DNA of 38,625 nucleotides from Malonomonas sp036526255. Lineage in GTDB: Bacteria; Desulfobacterota; Desulfuromonadia; Desulfuromonadales; Geopsychrobacteraceae. The translations under genes were made by a program, and so were the position numbers. The notes beneath the pieces are model-generated. The model worked only from the letters and a program-made list of their open reading frames with translations, had not been told where the DNA came from and ran no database searches. Below are positions 24,305-32,175 of the stretch, one piece after another. Location of the stretch: assembly GCA_036526255.1 (NCBI GenBank), contig DATCYW010000097.1, positions 1-38,625 on the forward strand, in the 5' to 3' direction. How positions within the stretch are numbered: position 1 is the stretch's first letter; every line of letters starts with the position of its first letter.

Positions 24305-27300
24305 ATGTTTGCAACGCCGGTAAAACAGAAAGAGTCTTCCCCTGCCGTTCGGCGTAACTCCTCCGCAGCGGCCCATCCTGAACGTGCGCCTGATGGAGCG
24401 ACGGTGCAACTCAGCAGCCTGATCCGTAACGCGAACATCCAAGCGAAACTGAAAGTCGGCCAACCGGACGATCCCTATGAGCAGGAAGCTGACAAGATCG
24501 CCGAGAAGGTGACGGCGACTGCGGATAAGTCGGCCGGCACGCCGGATGTCTGCAAAACTCCGACCCCCATTACCCCTGTTCCCATCCCTTATCCGAATAC
24601 CGGACCAGTTCGCGAAGCGAATACGTCGACGCAACAGGTCAAAATCAGCGGCAAGAAAGTTTTTTCCAAGGCCACAAACCTTGTTAAATCAAGCGGTGAC
24701 GAAGCCGGCCATGCTGTGAAGGCGGTTGTTGCTCAGCGCAAAGCCAAGTTTACCGCTGTTTTGCCCGTATCGCTTCAGCCGCCAGATAAAGAAAAATCGT
24801 CGAAGGCCAAGCAGCCTGAGGAAGAGGAAGCCGCGGTTCAGCCACAATTGCTGCAGCGACAACCTGAGGAGGAAGAAGAACCGGTCCAGGCCAAACCGGA
24901 TTTACAGAGGCAGGAAGAAGAAGAGGAAGAGGTGATGCAGCCGCAACTGCTGCAACGCCAGCCGGAGGAGGAAGAGGAAGAGGAGGTGCTTCAGCCGAAA
25001 GGGCGTGGCGACCTGCAGCGGCAGGTTCCGGACGCCGTGGCAGCCTTGCTCCGTTCCAGTAAAGCAGGCGGGACGCCACTGGCTCCGGCTGTGCAAGCGC
25101 AGATGGAGGGTTCTTTCGGTGTCGATTTTTCCGCGGTCCGGGTTCACAGCGACAGCGACTCGACGCAGATGAACCGTTTGATCGGTGCGCAGGCCTTTAC
25201 CAAAGGCAATCACATCTATTTCAACTCTGGAAAATACTCGCCCGATTCTTCAAAGGGGCAGAAATTACTGGCTCACGAATTGACTCACGTCGTGCAACAG
25301 GGGGCAGCGGAACCGAAAGTCGCACCACAACAGCAGGTGCAGAGTATGGGTGCCGCAAAACTGCCGGTTGCAGAATCAAGCGGCAGGCAGGTGGAAGCAA
25401 CGGCGAGTGAGTCAACGGAAGTAAATAGGACTCAGGCACCGCGACCGGTTGTTGGTGAAAAGCCGGTCGCAGCTAGCCCGAATGTCCAACCCGAAGTGGG
25501 TGCCGTAGCGGGGCAGGACTCGACAGAGGGCGACCGCAAGCAGCAATCGGCGGCCAGCGCGACAGCGGGAGAAGCAGTGCCTGTAGCAGGCAAGCAATCA
25601 AAAGACGCTGGCGTCGGCGGATTTTTACGTAAAGTCACCAAGGCTACCTTTGCGGCCAAGACGGCTAAGGTCAGTCGCCTCGCCAGCAACGAAAAGAAAA
25701 CCGAATCCGCAGCCACGAAGCTGGCCCAGAGCGAAAAATCGGTCGTTCCGCCGGGGGATGAATCTCAATCCCGCGCCAATTTCCAGCAGGTGGCAACGGT
25801 CGACCAGCTTGAACAGCCGAAACCGGATGAAACCAAGGCCAGGCAGGGGCTCGACCGGGCGATGGAAAATGCGGTGCCGAAGAGCCTGGAAGAGGTCGAT
25901 CAGTTTAAGCAGGAAGGGAAGGGGCGGGAAGTCGGCCAGGCGGTGAACGTTTTAGTGACCGCCGATTCGCAAGAGGTCAAGGCAACCTATCAGCAGATCG
26001 AAAATACCCCGGCGGCAGCCCCCGCGGAGGCTGCCGTTGAACTTCCGGCTCTGGAAACGGCAGCGGCGACCGAGCCCCTTAATCTGGGCGATGGAGTGGT
26101 TGGTGAAGTGACCGCCGAGCATACCGACCTGAGTGAGTTCCAGAATGAAGCGGACAATCTCATGGAAAAAGAGGGGATCAAGGATGAGCATCTGGATATG
26201 GTCGATTCAGGCGATCTGGCAGAAGCAAAGGCCGACCGGAAAGAGGTTAAGCAGACGGTTAAAGACGGACCCAAGGAGGTTAAGGCGCTTGAGCAACAGC
26301 AGAAGCAGCAGGTTCATCAGGACTTGAAACATGAAGAGCTGGCCGGCCGGCGGCAAATGCGCGCAGAGCGCAATCGGCAGTTGCTCGGTTCACAGGGGGA
26401 GCAGAAAAAGACCAAGGGGAAAATTGAGGAAAAGCGGCAAAAGGTCACCGAGCATATCAACGGAATTTATGCGCTGGCCAACAGCACGGTTAAGCAGAAG
26501 CTGGACGACCTGGAAAAAAAATCACTCAAGGATTTTGATGACGGGCAGGCAAGTGCCACCAGTGCCTTTGAGGAGAACGTTAACCGGCGTATGAACGCCT
26601 TTAAAAACCGGCGTTATGATCGGATCGGTGGCAGCTTGTTGTGGGCCAAAGACAAGTTGTTCGGGATGGATGAGTTGCCTGCAGTGAAGCATATTTTTGA
26701 TAGCGAGAAGGCCTCTTTCATCGCTGCGATCGACCGCCTGATAACAACCATTACCGCTGAAAATAAACGCGTCATTCAGGAATGCCGGCAGCTCATCTCC
26801 ACGGCACGGGTGGAGATCAAAAAATATGTCGACACCCTTGGCCCGGAGCTACAGAAAACCGGCCAGGAAGCGTTGCAGCAGATGAAGGGCAAGCTGGATG
26901 CCCTGGACAAGGCCGTTAACGACAAGGAGCAGGCCCTTCAGCAGAAACTTGCAGAAAAACGCGAAGCCGCGATCAAGGCGATCGAAGAAAAAATCGAAAA
27001 AATGAAGGAAGCCATGTCCGGGCTGATTTCTAAACTGGGCAACCTGTTGCTCAATGCCATGCTGAAATTCTTTGAGTGGGCATTAAAAAAAGCCGGTTAT
27101 GCAAGTCAGCAGTTGATGGGCATTATCAACAAAGGCAAACAGGTAATTAAGAAAATCGTCACCGATCCGGTCGGATTTATTAAAAATATCATCAAGGCGG
27201 TCAAGGATGGCATCGGCCTGTTCGTCACCAATATCAAAAAACATCTGATCGCTGGGATGATTGCCTGGTTAACCGGGGCGATGGCCGACGTGCCGATCAC

Positions 27301-29077
27301 CCTGCCGGAAAAATTTGATCTCAAGGGGATCCTGCATCTGGTGCTGCAGATCCTGGGACTGACCTGGGCCAATATCCGCGTCAAGCTGGTTAAACGTCTG
27401 GGCGAAAAAGTCGTCAGTGTTGCCGAAAAAACCGTCGATATCGTCAAACGGGTGATCAAGGATGGCCCGATGGCCCTCTGGGAGATGCTCAAGGAGAAGG
27501 CGGTCGAGATCAAGCAGCAGGTCATGGATGGTATCCGCAACTGGCTGATCACCCAGGTGGTGAAACAGGCGATTATTAAATTGTTGAGCTTCCTGAACCC
27601 GGCCGGCGCAATCATACAGGCGATTCTGGCCATCTATAACACCATCATGTTCTTTGTCGAAAACTGGCAGCGGATCGTCACTTTCGTCAAAACCGTGTTC
27701 AACTCAATCGTCGATATCGCCATGGGCAAGCTCTCGGCCGCATCCCAGGCGGTTGAGAAGGCGATGGCCATGACCATCCCGATTATTCTCAATTTTCTGG
27801 CCCGCTTGCTCGGCCTGTCCGGGATCGGCAAAGCGGTCGCAAATATCATCAAGAAGATCAGAAAACCGATCGACAAAATCGTTAACAAAGTGATCGATTC
27901 AGTGGTCACGCTGGCGAAGAAGCTGTTTAAGAAAGGGCAGGCCGGTGCGAAGGCGCTCAAAGAGAAAGGGCTGGCAGCCATTCTCTGGTGGAAGCAGAGA
28001 CTGAGCTTTAAAACCAAAGCTGGAAAAGCGCATACCCTGTTTTTCAAAGGCAAGGGGCCCTCGGCAAAATTCATGATCGCAAGTACTGAGCAATCGATAG
28101 AAACCTATTTGGCGAATATCAAGCTGGCCGCGGGCGACCCACGGGCGACAGCTTTGGCGCAGGCGAAAAAGCTGGTTGGTGAGATCCGGGTCATTACGCG
28201 CAGTGACACAAAAAAGGACCCCGTTGATAGCAAAGAAGCGAAACAGGTCACCGACAAAGTGACTCAGTTGAGCAAGTTATTAATGGTGCTGGAGCAAGCA
28301 GGGCTCGCTGCCCTGCCGACAAAAGCCAACTGGAGTTGGACCGGCGGGGCAGGGAAGTCGGCGAAGGTGGAGCTGTTGTCGACAAAAACCAGCACCGGCG
28401 GGAGTGACCCGTCGGGGTCGACGCCTGAATTTGATTTCCTTCGCAGTCGGGGGATGACAAATGCCGGTGATAAATGGGTCAGGATGCACCTGATCAACGA
28501 GAAAGTGGGCGGCACTGGTGCGCCAAAGAACTGGGTGCCGGCTCCGAATTCCGTGAACACCGGGGGTAAAGTTATGAGCTTTGAAACCGCCATGAAGAAC
28601 CTGGTGGAGAAGAAAGCAACCCGCAATTTGCCCAATGTGGTCTGGGCCAAGAGCAGTGTGACCTCAACTCATCCGGCGAAGCCTCAATGGGATAACTTGC
28701 CGCACTTCCCGGACCGAGTGACATTTCGAGCCGGCTTACATTATCTAAAGGATGGAACCTGGGCGAAAGACAGTTCGGCAAGGATTTCAGAAGATGTCAA
28801 GGTTCCCCAGCCGAAAGCGGGAGAGATTCCAAGCTTGAGCAACCCATCACATACCGTGCTCTCGGCCCTGGATAAAGCAGCATTCACCAGTGGCACGGTA
28901 CAAAAGATCCGTACTGAAGCACAGTCAAAGCGAGGGGATTATGCCAGTCGCGCCTCCTTCATCAAGCGCATGACGGAGAACGTGGAGCCAAGTAATCCGA
29001 GGTGGCAGAAAAAAATCCCCATCCTGAAAAGTGCCGTCGATCAGCTGTATGAGGCGGGCAAAATCAAGCTGAAGTGA
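24305..29077 (+). CDS. 1590-residue eCIS cargo/effector: DUF4157 with PAAR-like DUF4150 segment and C-terminal toxin-like domain
   Basis: Domains in order: a DUF4157-protein N-terminal signature (IQAKLKVGQPDDPYEQEADKIA, 45-66 in part); a DUF4150/PAAR-like segment at 79-157 (PDVCKTPTP, PVPIPYPNTG, VKISGKKV, KSSGDEAG); Glu-rich tandem repeats at 170-235 (QPQLLQRQPEEEE twice, plus a related QRQEEEE); DUF4157 at about 250-335 with HELTH at 324-328; a low-complexity linker to about 620; coiled coils to about 900; long amphipathic/hydrophobic helices to about 1230; and a C-terminal domain from about 1345 with RMHLIN at 1393-1398 followed by EKVGGTGAPKNW and NSVNTGG, resembling HLLN-type non-specific nucleases of polymorphic toxins. 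Final gene of the eCIS train. DUF4157 is a recognised marker of eCIS-associated effectors. The nuclease activity is my inference; zinc protease activity of HELTH is also possible. Confidence 0.93.
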   Translation: MFATPVKQKESSPAVRRNSSAAAHPERAPDGATVQLSSLIRNANIQAKLKVGQPDDPYEQEADKIAEKVTATADKSAGTPDVCKTPTPITPVPIPYPNTGPVREANTSTQQVKISGKKVFSKATNLVKSSGDEAGHAVKAVVAQRKAKFTAVLPVSLQPPDKEKSSKAKQPEEEEAAVQPQLLQRQPEEEEEPVQAKPDLQRQEEEEEEVMQPQLLQRQPEEEEEEEVLQPKGRGDLQRQVPDAVAALLRSSKAGGTPLAPAVQAQMEGSFGVDFSAVRVHSDSDSTQMNRLIGAQAFTKGNHIYFNSGKYSPDSSKGQKLLAHELTHVVQQGAAEPKVAPQQQVQSMGAAKLPVAESSGRQVEATASESTEVNRTQAPRPVVGEKPVAASPNVQPEVGAVAGQDSTEGDRKQQSAASATAGEAVPVAGKQSKDAGVGGFLRKVTKATFAAKTAKVSRLASNEKKTESAATKLAQSEKSVVPPGDESQSRANFQQVATVDQLEQPKPDETKARQGLDRAMENAVPKSLEEVDQFKQEGKGREVGQAVNVLVTADSQEVKATYQQIENTPAAAPAEAAVELPALETAAATEPLNLGDGVVGEVTAEHTDLSEFQNEADNLMEKEGIKDEHLDMVDSGDLAEAKADRKEVKQTVKDGPKEVKALEQQQKQQVHQDLKHEELAGRRQMRAERNRQLLGSQGEQKKTKGKIEEKRQKVTEHINGIYALANSTVKQKLDDLEKKSLKDFDDGQASATSAFEENVNRRMNAFKNRRYDRIGGSLLWAKDKLFGMDELPAVKHIFDSEKASFIAAIDRLITTITAENKRVIQECRQLISTARVEIKKYVDTLGPELQKTGQEALQQMKGKLDALDKAVNDKEQALQQKLAEKREAAIKAIEEKIEKMKEAMSGLISKLGNLLLNAMLKFFEWALKKAGYASQQLMGIINKGKQVIKKIVTDPVGFIKNIIKAVKDGIGLFVTNIKKHLIAGMIAWLTGAMADVPITLPEKFDLKGILHLVLQILGLTWANIRVKLVKRLGEKVVSVAEKTVDIVKRVIKDGPMALWEMLKEKAVEIKQQVMDGIRNWLITQVVKQAIIKLLSFLNPAGAIIQAILAIYNTIMFFVENWQRIVTFVKTVFNSIVDIAMGKLSAASQAVEKAMAMTIPIILNFLARLLGLSGIGKAVANIIKKIRKPIDKIVNKVIDSVVTLAKKLFKKGQAGAKALKEKGLAAILWWKQRLSFKTKAGKAHTLFFKGKGPSAKFMIASTEQSIETYLANIKLAAGDPRATALAQAKKLVGEIRVITRSDTKKDPVDSKEAKQVTDKVTQLSKLLMVLEQAGLAALPTKANWSWTGGAGKSAKVELLSTKTSTGGSDPSGSTPEFDFLRSRGMTNAGDKWVRMHLINEKVGGTGAPKNWVPAPNSVNTGGKVMSFETAMKNLVEKKATRNLPNVVWAKSSVTSTHPAKPQWDNLPHFPDRVTFRAGLHYLKDGTWAKDSSARISEDVKVPQPKAGEIPSLSNPSHTVLSALDKAAFTSGTVQKIRTEAQSKRGDYASRASFIKRMTENVEPSNPRWQKKIPILKSAVDQLYEAGKIKLK
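24539..24775 (+). other. DUF4150-like PAAR-type segment inside the cargo gene
   Basis: Residues 79-157 of the cargo reproduce the start and middle of the DUF4150 family: PDVC-TPTP, PVPIPYPN, a KISGKKV strand and a SSGDEAG loop. The normal C-terminal strands with a final DPM-HN element are absent, so it is a shortened or divergent version. DUF4150 proteins otherwise act as spike tips or toxin-linked tips. Confidence 0.7.
24839..24983 (+). repeat. Tandem-like repeats encoding QPQLLQRQPEEEE units
   Basis: Two imperfect DNA copies, starting at 24839 and 24938, encode QPQLLQRQPEEEE units; a third, degenerate LQRQEEEEEE unit lies between. Such acidic repeats are frequent ahead of DUF4157 domains and may act as flexible spacers or loading tags. 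The purine-rich GAGGAAGAAG runs might also be prone to slippage. Confidence 0.8.
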
Positions 29078-29095
29078 TCTGGATTGTAGAACGAT

Positions 29096-29125
29096 AACGG
29101 CCGGCAGGGATTCCTGTCGGCCGTT
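29096..29125. terminator. Hairpin between the eCIS operon and convergent ackA
   Basis: AACGGCCGGCAGG (29096-29108) pairs with CCTGTCGGCCGTT (29113-29125) with a single G-T wobble and a 4-base loop. It lies 19 bases after the cargo stop and 26 before the ackA stop. Neither side has a T-run, so it is a stable hairpin that could end transcription from both sides with help, or protect 3' ends. Confidence 0.7.
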
Positions 29126-29150
29126 GCTGTTACCTGTGGTGCTTCTACGT

Positions 29151-30416
29151 TTAGCTGCGCTGGAAAGTGCTTTCAGCAAAGGAGTATTTGAAGTTCATAT
29201 GATCGGTGTAGGTTCCTTCGAGGATCGCCGCGACGTCCTCGGTGAACACCAGCTCTTCGTCGGTCGGGATGACGAACACTTTGATCGGCGAATCGGGGGT
29301 GCTGATCATGGTCTCGACTTTGCGGGTCATGGTTTTGCGGTTTTTCTCTTTGTCGAGAATGATCCCCATCGGTGCCAGCCCTTCGAGGGCTTTTTCACGG
29401 ATCAGCCAGCCCATTTCACCAACACCGGCGGTGAAAACCACGGCATCCAGACGACCTAAGGCTGCATAGTAGGTGCCGATATATTTTTTCAGCCGGTAGC
29501 CTTCAATTTCCAGCGCCAGAGCACTGCGCTCGCAACCACCTTCGGCCGCTTCGATAATGTCGCGGCGGTCGGTGTACTTGCCGGTAATTCCGTAGACGCC
29601 GGCTTTTTTATTGAGGATGTTATCGATCTCGGGCGCTGTGAGGTTTTCCAGCCCTTGAATAAACGCCGGAATCGCCGGATCAATGTCGCCACAGCGGGTG
29701 CCCATTACCGCGCCTTCCAGCGGGGTCAGGCCCATGGAGGTGTCAACGGAAACGCCATCTTTGATCGCCGTGTGGGAAACGCCGTTGCCGATGTGCATGG
29801 TGATCAGGTTGCAGTCCTTTGGTGCTTTGCCGAGCAGCACCGACGCCCGCTTGGAGACGTAAAGGTGACTGGTCCCGTGGAAGCCGTAGCGGCGCACGCC
29901 GTGGTTTTCGTACCACTCGTAAGGAACCGGATAGATGTAGGCGTGCTGTGGCATGGTCTGGTGGAAGGCGGTGTCGAAAATCGCCACGTGCGGTACGTCG
30001 GGCAGGTTTTCCAGCGCCGCTTCAATGCCGGCAATATTCGGCGGATTGTGCAAGGGTGCCAGGTGCTGCACCGCCTTGATCGCATCTAACACCTCATCGT
30101 TGATGGTCACCGAGCAGGTGAACTTTTCACCGCCGTGCACCACCCGGTGGCCGACCGCCGAAATCGCGCTCATGTCAGCGACCACACCTTGCTCCTTGCT
30201 GGTGAGAACCTTGATGATCAGGTGGATAGCGGTGGTGTGGTTCGGGCACTCGTACTCTTCACGGTAGGTTTCGCGACCGGGAACTTCGTGGATGATGTAG
30301 GAATCGCCGACCGTGACCCGCTCGACCATCCCTTTGGCGATGACTTCTTTTTTCTTCCAGTCGAAAAGCTGATATTTAACTGATGAACTGCCACAGTTAA
30401 GCGCGAGAATATCCAT
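29151..30416 (-). CDS. ackA: Acetate kinase
   Basis: A 421-residue acetate kinase (acetate + ATP to acetyl phosphate + ADP), the usual length. Family motifs are seen: N-terminal LNCGSSSVKYQLF (ATPase phosphate-1 loop), HRVVHGGEKF, FDTAFHQTMP, GTSHLYVS, HIGNGVSHTAI and FTAGVGE. The start ATG at 30414-30416 follows a strong site GGAGGAGAC; a longer frame upstream lacks one and is ignored. It is not adjacent to a phosphotransacetylase gene in this window. It would join the aldehyde operon metabolically in acetate formation or activation. It is convergent with the eCIS cargo gene and divergent from the ferredoxin gene. Confidence 0.98.
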   Translation of the reverse strand: MDILALNCGSSSVKYQLFDWKKKEVIAKGMVERVTVGDSYIIHEVPGRETYREEYECPNHTTAIHLIIKVLTSKEQGVVADMSAISAVGHRVVHGGEKFTCSVTINDEVLDAIKAVQHLAPLHNPPNIAGIEAALENLPDVPHVAIFDTAFHQTMPQHAYIYPVPYEWYENHGVRRYGFHGTSHLYVSKRASVLLGKAPKDCNLITMHIGNGVSHTAIKDGVSVDTSMGLTPLEGAVMGTRCGDIDPAIPAFIQGLENLTAPEIDNILNKKAGVYGITGKYTDRRDIIEAAEGGCERSALALEIEGYRLKKYIGTYYAALGRLDAVVFTAGVGEMGWLIREKALEGLAPMGIILDKEKNRKTMTRKVETMISTPDSPIKVFVIPTDEELVFTEDVAAILEGTYTDHMNFKYSFAESTFQRS

Positions 30417-30458
30417 GTTTTTGTCTCCTCCAAAATTGTGTTGCAGAAAATAATTTTT

Positions 30459-30484
30459 GGCCAAAACAAAATACTGTTTTGGCC
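30459..30484 (-). promoter_or_regulatory. Inverted repeat in the ackA leader
   Basis: GGCCAAAAC (30459-30467) and GTTTTGGCC (30476-30484) form a perfect 9-base inverted repeat with an 8-base loop, about 43 bases upstream of the ackA start. It could be an operator for a dimeric regulator or an RNA hairpin in the leader; on the transcript it is followed by AAAAATTA, not by a T-run. Confidence 0.5.
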
Positions 30485-30706
30485 TGATGCGGATGCCCGG
30501 GGGTGAAACGGATTGAAATGGCAAAATCCCTTTGCAATAAGGGGGTTGCCGAATTAAATGAAGCCATAAGTTAGCCCGAAATGTTGTTGCTTGGCAAGGG
30601 TTTTCAGGGCTGGACACTCGGATAAAGATCAGTTAAAGTGTCGGCACAAATGACAACACCCGGTAGTGGGGGTTGAAAAAACTCACTTTTCGAGGAGGAG
30701 AGAAAA

Positions 30707-30877
30707 ATGGCTTACGCAATTTCTGACGAATGTATCGCTTGTGGTGCTTGTATGGATTCCTGTCCGGTTGGCGCTATCGCTGAAGGTGACCCGATCTACG
30801 TGATCGACGCTGCCACTTGTACCGACTGTGCCGCATGCGTGGACACCTGCCCGGTCACTGCTATCGCTGAAGCTTAA
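30707..30877 (+). CDS. 2[4Fe-4S] bacterial-type ferredoxin
   Basis: A 56-residue ferredoxin, too short for usual ORF cutoffs but unmistakable. Two cluster motifs are C9-x2-C12-x2-C15-x3-C19-P and C38-x2-C41-x2-C44-x3-C48-P, the clostridial type. Ribosome site GAGGAGGAG lies at 30692-30700. It is a low-potential cytoplasmic electron carrier and may accept electrons from AOR at 1209 or from pyruvate:ferredoxin oxidoreductase. A clear terminator follows, so the gene is probably monocistronic and highly expressed. It sits divergently from ackA, with 290 bases between their start codons. Confidence 0.98.
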   Translation: MAYAISDECIACGACMDSCPVGAIAEGDPIYVIDAATCTDCAACVDTCPVTAIAEA

Positions 30878-30910
30878 TCAACAGACCAGCAAGCAGTAAC
30901 AATTGAGAAG

Positions 30911-30940
30911 CGGCGGCTATTTTATAGTCGCCGTTTTTTT
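30911..30940 (+). terminator. Intrinsic terminator of the ferredoxin gene
   Basis: CGGCGGCTAT (30911-30920) pairs with ATAGTCGCCG (30924-30933) with one G-T wobble and a 3-base loop, followed by seven T at 30934-30940. The convergent zinc-ribbon gene stops 22 bases further on. Confidence 0.92.
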
Positions 30941-30961
30941 ATTGTCGATGGTTGTTGCAGA

Positions 30962-32110
30962 TTACGGCGTGGCGGGTTTTGACGAGGTGACATCAGCGCT
31001 GAACTCTGACAGGCTCTGTGGCAGGTCGCGAAAGACGATGACAAAGGGGATCGACTGATCTTTGTTGACGTTCATGTTGCTCAGTGATTTGCCGAACTGG
31101 TTGCCCATCAACTCTTCGATCTTGTTGAAGGGGAGGGCCTGCAGTTCCTGATCGCTGATCGGATTGCCGCAGAAGATGGTCTTCTGCAGCAGCGGTTTGC
31201 CGTTGGGGTCAAAGATGACCCCTTTGACCTGAATCGACGCCCTGGTTTCCTTGAACTTATTGACCGCTTCTCCGCGAATGGCGAATAGTTCGCCGGCCTC
31301 CTGATTGTTGATGAACTTGCCCTGCAGATTCTTGATGACAATCTGTCCTGACTCAGGGGGCGCTTCGGCTTTCTGGCCGATCAGCTGCTGGAAAACCTGC
31401 TCAAGCTGTTCCGGGCCGTTCATGTAAAGCAGCACGCCGCCGATAATCAGAATCGCAAGGATCAGCAGCAGCAGGATGCGGATGATGCTTGCGAAGGCGC
31501 CCCCCTTGGGCTTTGCCGGTGCTATGGTCGGTGCGGCAACCTTCTGGGTTTCTTCTTCAGCCGGCGTGAAGGCGCTGGCAATTTCTTCGTCCGAGGCCGG
31601 GGTTTCAGCCGCTGGTTCCGTCTGCACAGGTTCATCGGTCAGGGCAAAATCAGCGGACTCTGCGCTGTCCGGTTCTTGCTGGTCGGTGCCGAAGCTGAAC
31701 GATTCTTCTTCGTCTGTCGCTGCCGGTTCAGCTGCGACTTCGGCGGTTGCTTCCTGCTCTTCCGCTGCGCTGCTGAAGGTGAAAGGGTCTTCCTCCGGGG
31801 CGCTGTCCTGTTCGCGGAAGCTGTTGTAGTCGAAATCGCTCTCAGTCGCAGCAGGGGCATCGGTCTCTTCGGCTACGGGTTCGGTGGTATCTGTCCGTTC
31901 AAGTGAAGCGACAACCGCAGCTTCAACGCGGGATGCCTGCGGTGGGACAATTTCCTCTTCGACGACCGGTGCCTCAGCGACCTCAGTTGGCGGCTTTTCG
32001 GCGAGAAAAACGTGTTTGCAGCGCGCACAGCGAACCTTTGTACCATGGTCTGGAATCCGCTCGGGGTTGACGCGGAACTTGGTGGTACATTCAGGGCAGA
32101 CGATGACCAT
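30962..32110 (-). CDS. MJ0042-type zinc-ribbon protein with DUF3426 domain
   Basis: A 382-residue protein. Residues 1-36 hold the MJ0042 zinc ribbon (C5-x2-C8 and C28-x2-C31, VIVCPECTTKFRV and VRCARCKHVF). An acidic, Glu/Ala/Thr-rich low-complexity region follows to about residue 205; then one transmembrane helix (about 210-230, IIRILLLLILAILIIGGVLLY) and a C-terminal extracytoplasmic DUF3426 beta domain with IRGEAVNKFKETRASI. This architecture is common in Desulfuromonadia and Proteobacteria; its function is unknown though a sensor/transcriptional or trafficking role has been suggested by domain content only. It lies 65 bases after hpt on the same strand and may be co-transcribed. Confidence 0.9.
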   Translation of the reverse strand: MVIVCPECTTKFRVNPERIPDHGTKVRCARCKHVFLAEKPPTEVAEAPVVEEEIVPPQASRVEAAVVASLERTDTTEPVAEETDAPAATESDFDYNSFREQDSAPEEDPFTFSSAAEEQEATAEVAAEPAATDEEESFSFGTDQQEPDSAESADFALTDEPVQTEPAAETPASDEEIASAFTPAEEETQKVAAPTIAPAKPKGGAFASIIRILLLLILAILIIGGVLLYMNGPEQLEQVFQQLIGQKAEAPPESGQIVIKNLQGKFINNQEAGELFAIRGEAVNKFKETRASIQVKGVIFDPNGKPLLQKTIFCGNPISDQELQALPFNKIEELMGNQFGKSLSNMNVNKDQSIPFVIVFRDLPQSLSEFSADVTSSKPATP

Positions 32111-32175
32111 CAGTCTCTCTCCTTTGCCATGGCTCCTGATTGAGCCTTCATTGAAGTGGCAGCTGTAAAATTAGT

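Noticed and set aside
4918..29077. Prophage or R-type tailocin
   Set aside because: No lysis genes, capsid, terminase or phage regulators are present, while the AAA+ ATPase, DUF4255, DUF5908, CIS_TMP and DUF4157 genes point to an eCIS.
4918..29077. Type VI secretion system
   Set aside because: No TssJLM membrane complex, ClpV or TssBC two-part sheath; the sheath is a single phage-type protein.
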